Position numbers and translations under genes: made by a program
Shown here: positions 40,373 through 49,258 of the stretch, in pieces
How the letters are laid out: each line of letters begins with the position of its first letter
Numbering within the stretch: position 1 is the stretch's first letter
Source of the DNA: CAZAEL01 sp964484135
GTDB taxonomy: Bacteria > Elusimicrobiota > Elusimicrobia > FEN-1173
DNA length: 56,337 nt
Reading direction: 5' to 3'
Assembly (NCBI GenBank): GCA_964484135.1
Contig: CAZAEL010000012.1
Span: forward strand, 1-56,337
Notes under the pieces: generated by a model
What the model saw: only the letters and a program-made list of their open reading frames with translations
Databases searched by the model: none
What the model was told of the DNA's origin: nothing

Positions 40373-40723
40373 GTGTCGGAATGGACCCTGTACTACAACC
40401 CCAAATGCGGCACCTGCCGGAAGGTGAAGGAACGGCTGGACCAGGAGGGCGTCAAGCCCCGGGTGGTGGAATATCTGAAGACCCCGCCCGCGGCGGCGGA
40501 GCTGGAGGAAATCCTGCAAAAGCTGGGGGCCGGGCCCGAGGCCATCACCCGGTTCAAGGAAAAGCCCTGGCAAGAGAAAAACCCCGACCCTGAAAAGCTT
40601 CCGCGCAAAGACTGGCTGAAGTTGATCGCGGAGAACCCCATCCTGCTGCAGCGGCCCATCGTGGTGAAGGGGAACCGGGCCGTGGTGGCCCGTCCGCCGG
40701 AAAAGGTGGAGGAGCTGCTTTAG
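40373..40723 (+). CDS. arsC: Glutaredoxin-type arsenate reductase ArsC
   Basis: The 116-residue product keeps all residues known from plasmid R773 ArsC at the same positions: C12 (NPKCGTCRK), R60 (AITR), R94 (LLQRPIV) and R107 (VARPPE). Unlike R773 ArsC it has a second cysteine, C15, giving CxxC. The related Spx/YffB proteins lack this arginine set, so arsenate reduction is the better call. The GTG start follows CAGGAGGA. No own promoter is visible; it may depend on read-through of the terminator upstream. No arsB, arsM or arsR is nearby. Confidence 0.85.
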   Translation: MSEWTLYYNPKCGTCRKVKERLDQEGVKPRVVEYLKTPPAAAELEEILQKLGAGPEAITRFKEKPWQEKNPDPEKLPRKDWLKLIAENPILLQRPIVVKGNRAVVARPPEKVEELL

Positions 40724-40732
40724 TTCAAAGGA

Positions 40733-41167
40733 TCACCCGCAGGCGTCGTCGTCCGGGTCCGGAGGAAGGGCCCACCGCCGCAGGGCCATGCCCGCCAGCA
40801 TGGCGGCCCCAAACAGAAAAGGTTCTCCGGCGCCGGACACCAGCGACACCACCGCCGGCCCCGGGCAAAACCCGCCCAGGCCCCAGCCCACGCCGAACAG
40901 CGCGGCCCCGATCAGGAGGGGCGCGTCCGGCCGCTTCTTTTCCGGGATGTAAAACACCGGCTCAAACAGGGGCTGGAACCGCCTCATGACCCATCGGTAC
41001 GCCAGGGCGTACGCCCCGAGGGCCCCGGCCATGACAAAGGCCAGGGTCGGGTCCCAGGACCCGAAAAAGTCCAAAAAGCCGATGACCTTGGCGGGCCGCG
41101 TCATGCCGGAGAGGGCCAGGCCCAGGCCGAACAAAAACCCCGCAACCAGGGACAGGAACCCCTTCAC
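40733..41167 (-). CDS. YeeE/YedE family sulfur transporter, second half
   Basis: A 144-residue membrane protein with about four helices (FLSLVAGFLFGLGLALSGMT; LLIGAALFGVGWGLGGFCPG; FLFGAAMLAGMALRR) and the DUF395 cysteine motif GGFCPGPAVVSL. The GTG start overlaps the stop of its partner (GTGA). In Spirochaeta TsuA and E. coli YeeE, both repeats are in one chain and move thiosulfate. Here they are split into two genes, a known variant. Confidence 0.85.
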   Translation of the reverse strand: MKGFLSLVAGFLFGLGLALSGMTRPAKVIGFLDFFGSWDPTLAFVMAGALGAYALAYRWVMRRFQPLFEPVFYIPEKKRPDAPLLIGAALFGVGWGLGGFCPGPAVVSLVSGAGEPFLFGAAMLAGMALRRWALPPDPDDDACG

Positions 41168-41589
41168 AACGCCCCCCCGAAAAACCGTCCGATCACGAAC
41201 ACCGCGGCCGCGCCCGCGGCCATGAACACCAAGGTGGCGGCCAGGGACCGCGCCGACCCCCGGCCCAGGCCGCAGACCCCGTGGCCGCTGGTGCAACCCG
41301 CGCCCAGCCGCGTGCCGAACCCCACCAGCAGGCCCGCCGCGATCAGGGCCCCGGCGGACCGCGGAACCGGGGCGAAAACCGTCCCGCCGAACAGACGGAA
41401 CGCCAGCCCCCCCAAAAGGAGCCCGGCGATGAATTGAAACCGCCAGGCCCGGCCGCCGGCCCCGCCCAGGAGCCCGCCCAGGATGCCGCTGATGCCCGCC
41501 ACCCGGCCGTGGCTCAAAAGCAGCAAGCCGGCGCCGGCCCCGATCAAGAGGCCCCCGGCCAACCCTGGTATCGCATCGCTGATGACCAT
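41164..41589 (-). CDS. YeeE/YedE family sulfur transporter, first half
   Basis: A 141-residue membrane protein with four to five helices and the motif GFGTRLGAGCTSGHGVCGLG, whose cysteines correspond to the thiosulfate relay of YeeE. The start is taken at ATG 41589 (MVISDAIPG); ATG 41604 five codons upstream is possible but has no ribosome site. It is coupled to the second-half gene and close to arsC and the thiol-stress sigma operon. Confidence 0.85.
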   Translation of the reverse strand: MVISDAIPGLAGGLLIGAGAGLLLLSHGRVAGISGILGGLLGGAGGRAWRFQFIAGLLLGGLAFRLFGGTVFAPVPRSAGALIAAGLLVGFGTRLGAGCTSGHGVCGLGRGSARSLAATLVFMAAGAAAVFVIGRFFGGAL

Positions 41590-41711
41590 GTCTCCATTAT
41601 ACATCAATGGGAACGCGGGGCGGCCGGGCCGTCCGGCGGAAAACACCCGTTGATTTTTTGTTGCATGGCGCGGACGCGGGCGGAGGACTAGGCTTACAAG
41701 GGGACTTGACG

Positions 41712-42122
41712 ATGGCCGCGCCGACGACGAAAAAGGACCGTGCCGACACCCGCTCCGCGAAGCCGTCAAAAATCGTGGCGGTGGACGACGAACCCTCGGT
41801 GACCGCGTTCTACCGCCGGGTTCTTGAGGACGCGGGCCACCAGGTGTGGACCGCCCGCAACGGCCGGGAGGGGATCGAGATCATTCCCTCCATCCGTCCC
41901 CGGCTGGTGATCCTGGACGAGATGATGCCGGTCCTGCGAGGGCACGAGGTGTGCCGGTACGTGAAAGACCATTTCCCGGGCACCAAGGTGCTCATGTCGT
42001 CGACGCTGTGTTGGGAAACCGACGAACGGCGCGCCTTGGAGTGCGGGGCGGACGCGTACCTCGTCAAGCCCGTGGAAGTGGGGGAACTCCGAAGGACGGT
42101 GGAAACGCTCCTGACGTCCTGA
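41712..42122 (+). CDS. Single-domain response regulator
   Basis: A 136-residue CheY-like receiver with no output domain. Acidic pocket VAVDDEPSV, phospho-acceptor aspartate in LVILDEMMPVLRGHE, switch threonine/serine in VLMSSTLCW and lysine in YLVKPVEVGE. A Lys/Asp-rich N-terminal tail of ~20 residues precedes it. ATG at 41712 follows GGGGA. No histidine kinase is adjacent. It converges on the discoidin gene. Confidence 0.88.
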   Translation: MAAPTTKKDRADTRSAKPSKIVAVDDEPSVTAFYRRVLEDAGHQVWTARNGREGIEIIPSIRPRLVILDEMMPVLRGHEVCRYVKDHFPGTKVLMSSTLCWETDERRALECGADAYLVKPVEVGELRRTVETLLTS

Positions 42123-42138
42123 GCCCGGGTCCGGGCGG

Positions 42139-44607
42139 CTACTGGAGGGACAGCCGGAGCGTGAGCCCCGCGGACCCGCCGCCCGGCGGATCCGCGTGGG
42201 CGGCGTACATTTCGTAGATGGAATAACCGTACGGCGTGTTGCGCGCCTCCCCGTACAGGCGCACATACCGGGCCGCGACCGGGTTGAACCAGACCGCGTC
42301 CATCCCGCCGTCGCCCTCGGCGGTGGCGTACACGTCGGCCCAGGAGGCGCCGTCGTTGGACACCTGGATGCGGTAGGACCGGGCCGAGGCGTACTCCCAA
42401 AAAATCCCCACGTGGTTGACGATCTCGGACGCGCCCAGGTCGATTTGCAGCCATTGGGGGTCGGAAAAAGCCGAGCCCCAGCGCGTCCGCATGTTCCCGT
42501 CGAAAGCATAGGCCGCGGCGTACTGCGCGGATTCCTCGGACGACGCCGCGGCGGTCACGTCGTATCCCGTCTCCATCTCCCAGAGGGAATACCCGTAGGG
42601 CGTGCCGCGCTCCGTGCCGTACAGGCGCACGTACCGCGCCGACACGGGGCTGAAGTTCACGACGTCCACGCCGCCGTCGCCGTTGGCCGCGCTGGACAGG
42701 GTGGTCCAATTCCGCCCGTCGTTGGACATCTGGATGTCGTACGCCTTTCCGTACGCGGCCTCCCAATGGAGCGTTACCCGGTTGATCACCGTGTCCGTCC
42801 CGAAGTACCGCATGAGCCATTGGGGATCCGAAAACGCCGAGCCCCATCGGGTGTTCACGTCTCCGTCAAAGGCGTGGCGCGCCGCGTGCTGGGAAGACTC
42901 TTCGGAAGAGGCCTCAAAGGCCCGGGGCACGTCGTTGAAGGGCGCGCCGGTCAAGGCGAAGTAGAGCCAGGAGGTGGCGGCCAAACCGGTCCAGGGCGAG
43001 AGCCAGCCCAGGGTCGTGGTCCATTGGTCCGGCGAGCCCGGCACCCCGCCGTCGGGCCGCTGCTGGGACAGCATGGTGTTGAGGAACACCTGGGCGTCCG
43101 GGCCGCCGGCCGCGGCGAAATGCCCCAGGCTTTCGTTCCACACGCTCACAGGTCCCATGCCGTCGAACCCGCAAAGGGAGCCGTCGTTGCTCCGCGTCAC
43201 CAGGGTCCGCCGCACCACGCCCAGGGCGTCCAACCCCCGCTGGGGCTGATTGACCCAGGGATGGCGCGCAAAGGCCGAGGTCCAGTCGGCCGCGTCCATG
43301 GCGAACAGGGGCTGGCCCAGGGACACGTGCCAGTACCGCAGGTCCTGGTCCCAGAGGGTGTTGTCGTAGGGGTTGGCGGGGTTGAAGGGGGCCGAATTCA
43401 GAAGGTAGGCCTGGATGGATTGGGCGTCCTCAAACCGGAAGGCGGCCATCATGGCCCACCAGGCGTCCTGGTCCCCCTCCGTGTGCCCCACCACGCCGCC
43501 CTCCGGCCCCCAGAACGCGTCCTTGAGGGCGGCGATCCAGGCGCCGGACCGGCGGGCCGCCAGCATGGCCTCCGGGTCGTTGGCCTTCTTCGCGTAGATG
43601 GACAGGGCCACCGCGGTCCAGGACTGATCCCCCACCCAGGTGTCCGTGTTGATCTCCGCGCCGTCGGAGGTGCGGAAGCCCCGGGCCCAAAACCCCGTCT
43701 CCTCCTGTGTGAGCTTTTGCCGGGCCTTGAGGAAGTTGGCCAGACGCTCCGCGGCCCGGGCCGCGTCGTTGGCCGGGCCGTTGTCCCAGGTTCCCGCCCG
43801 GGTCAAGGCGATGAGGGCCACGGCCTGGTCGTAGAGCCAGGACTTTTGGTCCGGCTCCTCCTTCCAGGACACGATGAGCCCGTTGGACCGGTTCTGTTGC
43901 CCCACGATGTACGCCATGGCCCGGGCCGCGGCCGCGGGGTCCGGCGTCACGGTTTCAAAGGCCGCGGGCCGGGGCCAGTCCTGGGCCCGGTCCGTCCGCA
44001 GGGTGTCTATCCACAGGGTCCCGCCGCCTCCGCCCGCGGGTTCCGGCGGCGAGGGGCTGGGACGCTTGACCGCCACGATGAAACGGGTGACCTTGTCCCA
44101 TTGGAAGACGGGCTCTCCCCATCCCTCCACGAAAGACTTCTTGGGCATGGGCATGTTGATGATCCAGCGGTTGATCTCGTTGAGGCCGCCGTTGACCTCG
44201 GTGATGGTGAGGTTGTGCAGGCGGACGGTCCCGGAGGCGTCCGCGAACATGACCGTGATTTTGTTGGGTTCCTCGGAAGGGCCGCCGCCGCGGAGGGTCA
44301 AGCCGAAAATGTCCCGGGTGGAAAGGTCCTGCGGGGAGGGAAAGGCGTACACGGCCTGGACCCAGGCGCCGGCGCCCATGTTCCAGTCGAATCGGAGGGC
44401 CTGGCCCTCGAAACCGGCGGTGGAGGAGAGGACGCCGCCGGCGCCCGCGTCGGCCTGGACCGACCAGCCGTCCGCGGATTCGGCGCCGGCCAGGACCACG
44501 CCCGTCCAGCCCGGGGCGCAATCGGCCCAGAGGACGCACGGCGCCGCCAGGAACCCCGCCAGCAAGAGTCCTGTCATCCCCTTGGCAAGAACGCCGTCCC
44601 TTTTCAT
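42139..44607 (-). CDS. Secreted protein with (alpha/alpha)-barrel-like core and two discoidin domains
   Basis: An 822-residue exported protein. It has a signal peptide (MTGLLLAGFLAAPCVLWA), a carbohydrate-binding-like beta domain (residues ~30-210, ending GGTLWIDTLRTDRA), a helical region reminiscent of glycoside-processing barrels (YDQAVALIALTRAG; DTWVGDQSWTAVALSIYAKK; EGDQDAWWAMMAAFRFED) and two F5/8 type C domains (FEASSEESSQHAARHAFDGD; TAAASSEESAQYAAAYAFDG). Each discoidin domain ends YxRLYG. It probably binds or trims glycans outside the cell. The enzyme class is not identified. ATG 44607 is chosen for the signal peptide. Confidence 0.78.
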   Translation of the reverse strand: MKRDGVLAKGMTGLLLAGFLAAPCVLWADCAPGWTGVVLAGAESADGWSVQADAGAGGVLSSTAGFEGQALRFDWNMGAGAWVQAVYAFPSPQDLSTRDIFGLTLRGGGPSEEPNKITVMFADASGTVRLHNLTITEVNGGLNEINRWIINMPMPKKSFVEGWGEPVFQWDKVTRFIVAVKRPSPSPPEPAGGGGGTLWIDTLRTDRAQDWPRPAAFETVTPDPAAAARAMAYIVGQQNRSNGLIVSWKEEPDQKSWLYDQAVALIALTRAGTWDNGPANDAARAAERLANFLKARQKLTQEETGFWARGFRTSDGAEINTDTWVGDQSWTAVALSIYAKKANDPEAMLAARRSGAWIAALKDAFWGPEGGVVGHTEGDQDAWWAMMAAFRFEDAQSIQAYLLNSAPFNPANPYDNTLWDQDLRYWHVSLGQPLFAMDAADWTSAFARHPWVNQPQRGLDALGVVRRTLVTRSNDGSLCGFDGMGPVSVWNESLGHFAAAGGPDAQVFLNTMLSQQRPDGGVPGSPDQWTTTLGWLSPWTGLAATSWLYFALTGAPFNDVPRAFEASSEESSQHAARHAFDGDVNTRWGSAFSDPQWLMRYFGTDTVINRVTLHWEAAYGKAYDIQMSNDGRNWTTLSSAANGDGGVDVVNFSPVSARYVRLYGTERGTPYGYSLWEMETGYDVTAAASSEESAQYAAAYAFDGNMRTRWGSAFSDPQWLQIDLGASEIVNHVGIFWEYASARSYRIQVSNDGASWADVYATAEGDGGMDAVWFNPVAARYVRLYGEARNTPYGYSIYEMYAAHADPPGGGSAGLTLRLSLQ

Positions 44608-44677
44608 GGAATCCGACGAGCCCCCGGCCCCAATCATACCACGAATTGGACCGATGCAACCCGGTCAAACCAAAAAT

Positions 44678-46825
44678 TCACCCGGCGCGGTCTTCTTTGA
44701 GCGCGCGACGGACCTCCGGCGCGAGGGGGGAACGGGGGTCCAGGGAAAGGAAACGTCGCCAGGGCCCCGCGGCCCCTTGGGGCGAGCCCGCCACCCGGTA
44801 CGCCAGGCCCAGCATGTAATGGGCCTCTGGCCAGTCGGGTCTGAGGCGCGCGGCTTCGGAAAAAGCCTGGATGGCCTCCAGATGTTTCGCTTCCCTGAAC
44901 CGCACGTACCCCAGCCCGAACTGCGCCGGCGGGAAATAGGGATCCACGGCCACGGCTCTTTCAAAGGCCCGCGCCGCCAGGGAAAGGCTTTTTTCCGAAC
45001 CCGCCCCCGCGGCGGTCCGCGCCGACCAGCGGCTCCAGAGGGACCCCAGGTTGCTCTGGAGCCACTCCATGTCCCGCCCCAGCGAGGAGGCCTCTTGCGC
45101 GGCCCGGGCCGCGCCGTCCAGGTCATCGGCTTCCAGCGCGGCCTTGGCCCGGAAATAAGGGTCGTGGACCCGGATCAGACGCGTGGGATAATCCGGCGGC
45201 CGGCCCTCGCCGCGGCCGACATAGAAGGGTTCCGGCGAGACGGGGGCCGCTTCCCGCCGGTACACGTACCCCCGCAGGGTCCAGGGGAAAGGGGGCAGGT
45301 TTTCCTTCACAAAGGCCAGGGCCGCCAGGGGCCGGTCCAGTCTTTTCCACAAAATCTCCTCCCGCTCCTCCTGCCGCGTCAACCGGTCCTGTCTGGGGAT
45401 CTCCAGCACGTCCTCCCCGTAAAAAAGTTCGAACAGGGTGCCTGGCCGGTAGATGGGCCGCAGGTCCGTCCTCTGCCGCCGCGCCGTCATCTGGTTCAAA
45501 AGGCAGGAGGTGGGCTCGTCGAAGAGAAGCCGGTCGATGAGGAGCAGGGACCGGGGAGGCAGGGAGGCGCACAGGTTCCGGCCGAAATCCTGGAACGCCA
45601 GGTTCCAGCGGAACCAGGGGCGGGGCGTGAAAAAAACCTGCTCCACGGCCAGCGCCGCCAGAAGGACCAGGGCCGCGCCGTGACGGCGGCGGGAAACCAG
45701 CGCCCGGAAACAGACGCCGACCCCGGCGGCGCAGAACAGCGCGGGCAGGAGCAGGAACCGCTCCATTCGCCACTGGGCCAGGGTGTTGAAGGGCGACAGG
45801 TTGGAGAAAAGGGAGAAGAAGGGGCCGGCCAGGGCCCAGGCCAGGAGCCAGGCCCCGCCCGCGGGGTCCCGGCGGCGCCACATCAAAAGCAACCCGGCCA
45901 ACCCCAGCGCGGAGGCGCCCGCGCCCGTCTGGGAAAAATGCCGCCGGCCGAAGGCCCGGACCTGCTGCTGAAAAAGATCGGCGGTGTGGAAAGGCACGGA
46001 CGCGGGGTGCAGTTCCAGCCGGCCGAACTCCTTGCGCGTGAGCACGTCCCAAAAACGCCGGACCGTGTGGGGGTCGCCGAAGTTCACGGGCGGGTGCCGG
46101 GCGGCGCGCAGGGGCAGGTACAGATAAAGGGAAAACCCCAGGAGGAAGAAGAGCCCCCAGGCCGGGGCGCGCCGGCCCAGCTCTTGCGCGGCGCGGCGCA
46201 GGTTCGACGAAAAGCCCCGGGACGGCTCCCGCAGGGCGCGCCAGAAAAGCAGGAGGAAGGCGGGAAAGATCAAAACCAGCGTGTGGTGGTTGGCGAGGCC
46301 CAGGCCGTACAGGAAGGCCCAGGCGCAGAGAGACCGCTCGCGGAAGGGGGACGCGGCTCCGGGCGGAAGCCCCTCCACAAAACACAGGAGCAGCAGGACC
46401 GCGGCCAGGTTGTTGAGGGCGAAGACCTCGGCGGTCATGGCCTGGTCGCGCACCACGGGCAGGAGGGCGTAGAGCGCGGCGCCGGCCAGGGCCGCCGGCG
46501 GGCTGTCGAGGAGGCGGCGCAACAACCGGAACAGGAGCGCGGCGGTGAGGGCCGAAACAAAGGCGGACAGCAGGTTGACGCGGTACGGGATCGCGCCCCA
46601 GGGGACCGCCTCGATGAAGAGCCGCCCCAGGAGCGCGTGCAAGGGGTACCCCGGCGCGTGGGACACCCCCAGGGCCGCGGCCGAAGCGATCAGCTCGCCG
46701 GAGTCCCCGCCGTACAGGGACGGCCCGGCGCCGGCCGCGTAGACGCCCCAGGCGGCCAGGAACAGCGCCGCGGGCAAACAGGGTTCGCAGCGTCGGAGGA
46801 ACGGGCTCAAAAAGATTCCGCCCAT
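44678..46825 (-). CDS. DUF2723 membrane protein with C-terminal TPR-like region
   Basis: A 715-residue protein with about ten helices (residues ~15-420), a soluble domain and two or three TPR-like repeats at the end (AARAFERAVAVDPYFPPAQF; AIQAFSEAARLRPDWPEAHY). The N-terminal motifs YGGDSGELIASAAALGVSHAPGYPLH and the early acidic pair are typical of DUF2723, a family distantly related to protein O-mannosyltransferases. The ATG at 46825 overlaps the paralogue upstream by 19 bases. A polyprenyl-sugar-dependent transferase role is inferred. Confidence 0.82.
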   Translation of the reverse strand: MGGIFLSPFLRRCEPCLPAALFLAAWGVYAAGAGPSLYGGDSGELIASAAALGVSHAPGYPLHALLGRLFIEAVPWGAIPYRVNLLSAFVSALTAALLFRLLRRLLDSPPAALAGAALYALLPVVRDQAMTAEVFALNNLAAVLLLLCFVEGLPPGAASPFRERSLCAWAFLYGLGLANHHTLVLIFPAFLLLFWRALREPSRGFSSNLRRAAQELGRRAPAWGLFFLLGFSLYLYLPLRAARHPPVNFGDPHTVRRFWDVLTRKEFGRLELHPASVPFHTADLFQQQVRAFGRRHFSQTGAGASALGLAGLLLMWRRRDPAGGAWLLAWALAGPFFSLFSNLSPFNTLAQWRMERFLLLPALFCAAGVGVCFRALVSRRRHGAALVLLAALAVEQVFFTPRPWFRWNLAFQDFGRNLCASLPPRSLLLIDRLLFDEPTSCLLNQMTARRQRTDLRPIYRPGTLFELFYGEDVLEIPRQDRLTRQEEREEILWKRLDRPLAALAFVKENLPPFPWTLRGYVYRREAAPVSPEPFYVGRGEGRPPDYPTRLIRVHDPYFRAKAALEADDLDGAARAAQEASSLGRDMEWLQSNLGSLWSRWSARTAAGAGSEKSLSLAARAFERAVAVDPYFPPAQFGLGYVRFREAKHLEAIQAFSEAARLRPDWPEAHYMLGLAYRVAGSPQGAAGPWRRFLSLDPRSPLAPEVRRALKEDRAG

Positions 46826-48552
46826 CTGAGGCGGCGGTCCGGGTTCCAGAACAGGGCCCGGGCGTACAGCGCCCGGGCCGCGTCCGCGCGGCCGGCCTGG
46901 GACAGGAGGAGCCCGGCGTTGAAGGCCCCGGACGACACGGTCTTCAGCAGCCCCCGGCTGTAATGGTCGTTCAAAAGCGTCAACGAAGACGGGACGCGGC
47001 GCACGTACAAGTCCCATTGCCAGGCCTTCTCCTCAAGCTCCACCGCGCAGGCGTCGGACCGCCGCGGCCAGGTGACGCGGGCCGTCAGGGCCGACGGACA
47101 CAGGGCGTCCATGAGCTTGGCCTGCATCCCCTCCGTGAACAAAGGGACCCGGGCCCCCTGAAAGCGGGCCAGGGCCAGGCCGCCGTCGGGCTGGCTTTCC
47201 GGCACCAGGTCCGGGAACCGCCGCCGGTACAGGCGCCATCGCCAGGGCAGGTCCGCGTCCACCAGGACGCGCAGGTCCGGGCGCTGCCGCGCCGCGGATT
47301 GCCTGTACGCCACCGCGAAGATGGCCCCGTCCGAAATCATGAGCGCCGCGGCGCCGGGCGGAAGCGCGCGCAGCAGGTTTTGGCCGTAGTCCGAAGCCAC
47401 GTGGTTGTGCCGGCGGTTCTGGCCCAACACCCCGGGCAGCCCCTTGAGCCCGACGAACACCAGGAACGCGGCCAAGGCCGCCAGGGCCCAAAAACGCCCG
47501 CGGCGCCACAGCGCGCCCAGGCACAGGCCCAGGGCCGCGGCCGCGGCCAAACCCGGCACCACCAGCATGGGCTGCAGGATGGCCCGGGACAGCTCCCCCG
47601 GCGCCAGGCGGGCGGCCAGGGCGAAGACCGGGCCCGTGAACACCCACAGGAGCGCCAGGGGACCGCCCCAGGACCGGCGTTGGGGCCCCCGGAGGGCCCA
47701 CACAAGGGCCAGGAAGCCCAAGGCGCTGCCGAGCGGGCCCCATTCCCAGCGCCAGAGCCCGAGCCAAAAAACCAGGGCCTGTCCCAAGGGGGCGGTGGAA
47801 TGGCGCGTGGACAGGGTGGCGCTGCCGTAGTCCGCGCGGGTGATCATGTCCCAAAACCCGCCCAGGGTGTGGGGCTCTCCCCAAACCGTTTCCGCCCCGG
47901 CCAGGGACCGCAGGGGGAGGAAGGCATGGAGGGAAAACCCCGCGCCCGCGGCCAACGCCGCCCATCCCAAGAGGCGGACCCGCCGGCCCGCGGCAACCGG
48001 GTCCCGCCAGAAAAGCGCCAGGAGCGGGGGAACCGCCAGGACCAGGGTCTGATGGTTGGCCAAGCCAAGACCAAAGGAAAAAGCCAGAAGGAGCCATGCC
48101 GGACCACGGCGCGCGGGCGGCGCGTCCGTGACGCCAAAAGCGCCCCACAGGAGCCCCCAGGAAAAAAGGGCGTGGAGGGCGTATATTTCGGAAAGCCCGT
48201 ATTGGGCCAGGGCCGCGGGCAGACAGGCGGCCAGGGCCGCGCCCATCCCGGCGGAGGCCGCGCCGCCGAACCGCCGCAGGATCAGAAAGAGGAACAGGGT
48301 GGCGCCCGCGCCGCAAAGGGCGGACAGGGCGTTGAGCCGGTACGCCGGGTTGGAGAAAGGGACCAGGGTCTGGAAAGCCCTGCCGGCCAGCACGTACGCC
48401 GGATAGCCCGGCGGGTGGGCCACGCCCAGGGTGGCGGCGGAGGCGGCCAGGTCGCCCGCGTCGCGGAAGGGAGACAGGGCGGGGAAGGCCAGAAAAAGGT
48501 TCAGTCCGAAACAGAGCAGAAACACGCCGCCCGCCACAGCGTTTCGATTCAT
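46807..48552 (-). CDS. DUF2723 membrane protein
   Basis: A 581-residue paralogue of the next gene, with the same N-terminal signature (PFRDAGDLAASAATLGVAHPPGYPAYVLAGR) and ten or so helices, then a soluble C-terminal domain that ends near a single TPR-like helix pair. The pair is adjacent to a secreted discoidin protein, which could be a glycosylation target; that link is speculative. Confidence 0.82.
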   Translation of the reverse strand: MNRNAVAGGVFLLCFGLNLFLAFPALSPFRDAGDLAASAATLGVAHPPGYPAYVLAGRAFQTLVPFSNPAYRLNALSALCGAGATLFLFLILRRFGGAASAGMGAALAACLPAALAQYGLSEIYALHALFSWGLLWGAFGVTDAPPARRGPAWLLLAFSFGLGLANHQTLVLAVPPLLALFWRDPVAAGRRVRLLGWAALAAGAGFSLHAFLPLRSLAGAETVWGEPHTLGGFWDMITRADYGSATLSTRHSTAPLGQALVFWLGLWRWEWGPLGSALGFLALVWALRGPQRRSWGGPLALLWVFTGPVFALAARLAPGELSRAILQPMLVVPGLAAAAALGLCLGALWRRGRFWALAALAAFLVFVGLKGLPGVLGQNRRHNHVASDYGQNLLRALPPGAAALMISDGAIFAVAYRQSAARQRPDLRVLVDADLPWRWRLYRRRFPDLVPESQPDGGLALARFQGARVPLFTEGMQAKLMDALCPSALTARVTWPRRSDACAVELEEKAWQWDLYVRRVPSSLTLLNDHYSRGLLKTVSSGAFNAGLLLSQAGRADAARALYARALFWNPDRRLRWAESF

Positions 48553-48581
48553 GGCGCTATTCTACCATTGGGCGGCGGCGG

Positions 48582-48607
48582 AAACAAAAATCCCCGACCG
48601 CGGGGAT
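48582..48607 (-). terminator. Terminator after the response regulator
   Basis: Read on the minus strand, ATCCCCG pairs with CGGGGAT over a CGGT loop and is followed by a T-run (A-run 48586-48590 on the plus strand). It separates the response regulator gene from the DUF2723 pair. Confidence 0.8.
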
Positions 48608-48654
48608 CGGGGACGGAAGAAGAGGGGCGGAAAAAAGCGCGGCGGAAAGTCGGC

Positions 48655-49077
48655 TTAGACGGACACCTCCCGGAACGGCTCAAAAACGGGTTGGCTCGGG
48701 GCCGGCTTCGCCGCCGCGCCGGCCAGCAGCTGCTGGAGCCGCTGCAGCAGCCTTTGGAACTTCAGGGGTTTTTCGAAAACCATCTGGGCCCCCTTCAACT
48801 CCCCTTCCTCCAGCGCCCCCTTGGCCACCACGGAGATGACCACCACCGGGATCCGCCGCGTGTCGGGCCGGCTTTGGAGCTGGCGCAAGACATCCAGGCC
48901 GCTCGCCCCGGGCATCTCCAGGTCCAGGGTGATCAGGTCCGGTTTCCACGCCTCGACCGCGTCAATGGCTTCCAGGCCGTTCGTCACGGAGCGCGCCTCA
49001 AAACCCGCTTCTTGACAAAAATCCGCGATCAGTTCCGCGTGCGCGAGATCGTCATCCACCACCAGAATTTTTTTCAT
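48655..49077 (-). CDS. Single-domain response regulator
   Basis: A 140-residue CheY-like receiver: KKILVVDDDLAHAELIADFC, phospho-acceptor aspartate in LITLDLEMPGASGLDV, switch residue in VVVISVVAKG and lysine in MVFEKPLKFQRL. A short helical tail with Gln/Leu/Pro follows the fold; there is no DNA-binding domain. The ATG at 49077 is preferred over a TTG two codons earlier. The gene is monocistronic between an AT-rich region and a terminator, with no kinase nearby. Confidence 0.88.
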   Translation of the reverse strand: MKKILVVDDDLAHAELIADFCQEAGFEARSVTNGLEAIDAVEAWKPDLITLDLEMPGASGLDVLRQLQSRPDTRRIPVVVISVVAKGALEEGELKGAQMVFEKPLKFQRLLQRLQQLLAGAAAKPAPSQPVFEPFREVSV

Positions 49078-49183
49078 TTTCAACGTCCTTGCTCTCGGCG
49101 TTCGTGGGGAGGGTTTCCCCGGCCCCGACTTTTTCAGCTGCCCGCTGTGCGCCCGGGTGCCCGCCCTGTTGCGCAGCCTTATG

Positions 49184-49258
49184 AATCTAGTTTAGAGAAT
49201 TTAACATTAACAATGCATAACGCAATTGTAACATTGATGTAAAAAAAATAAATCCCCT
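49184..49258. promoter_or_regulatory. AT-rich island upstream of the response regulator
   Basis: About 75 bases of strikingly AT-rich DNA in a GC-rich region, with imperfect repeats TAACATTAACAATG and GTAACATTGATG and a poly-A tract (49241-49248). On the minus strand several TAAATT/TACAAT words could be -10 boxes for the response regulator. The island abuts the lacI stop. No single site can be assigned. Confidence 0.45.

Noticed and set aside
41610..41633. GGAAC-N15-CGTC as an ECF promoter for the response regulator at 41712
   Set aside because: The spacer is one base short, the -10 deviates, and such matches are expected by chance in GC-rich DNA; not called.
43874..46963. 1029-codon plus-strand frame opposite the discoidin and DUF2723 genes
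   Set aside because: Same antisense GC artefact; no ribosome site, no family motif, and the minus-strand genes have clear domains and signal peptide.
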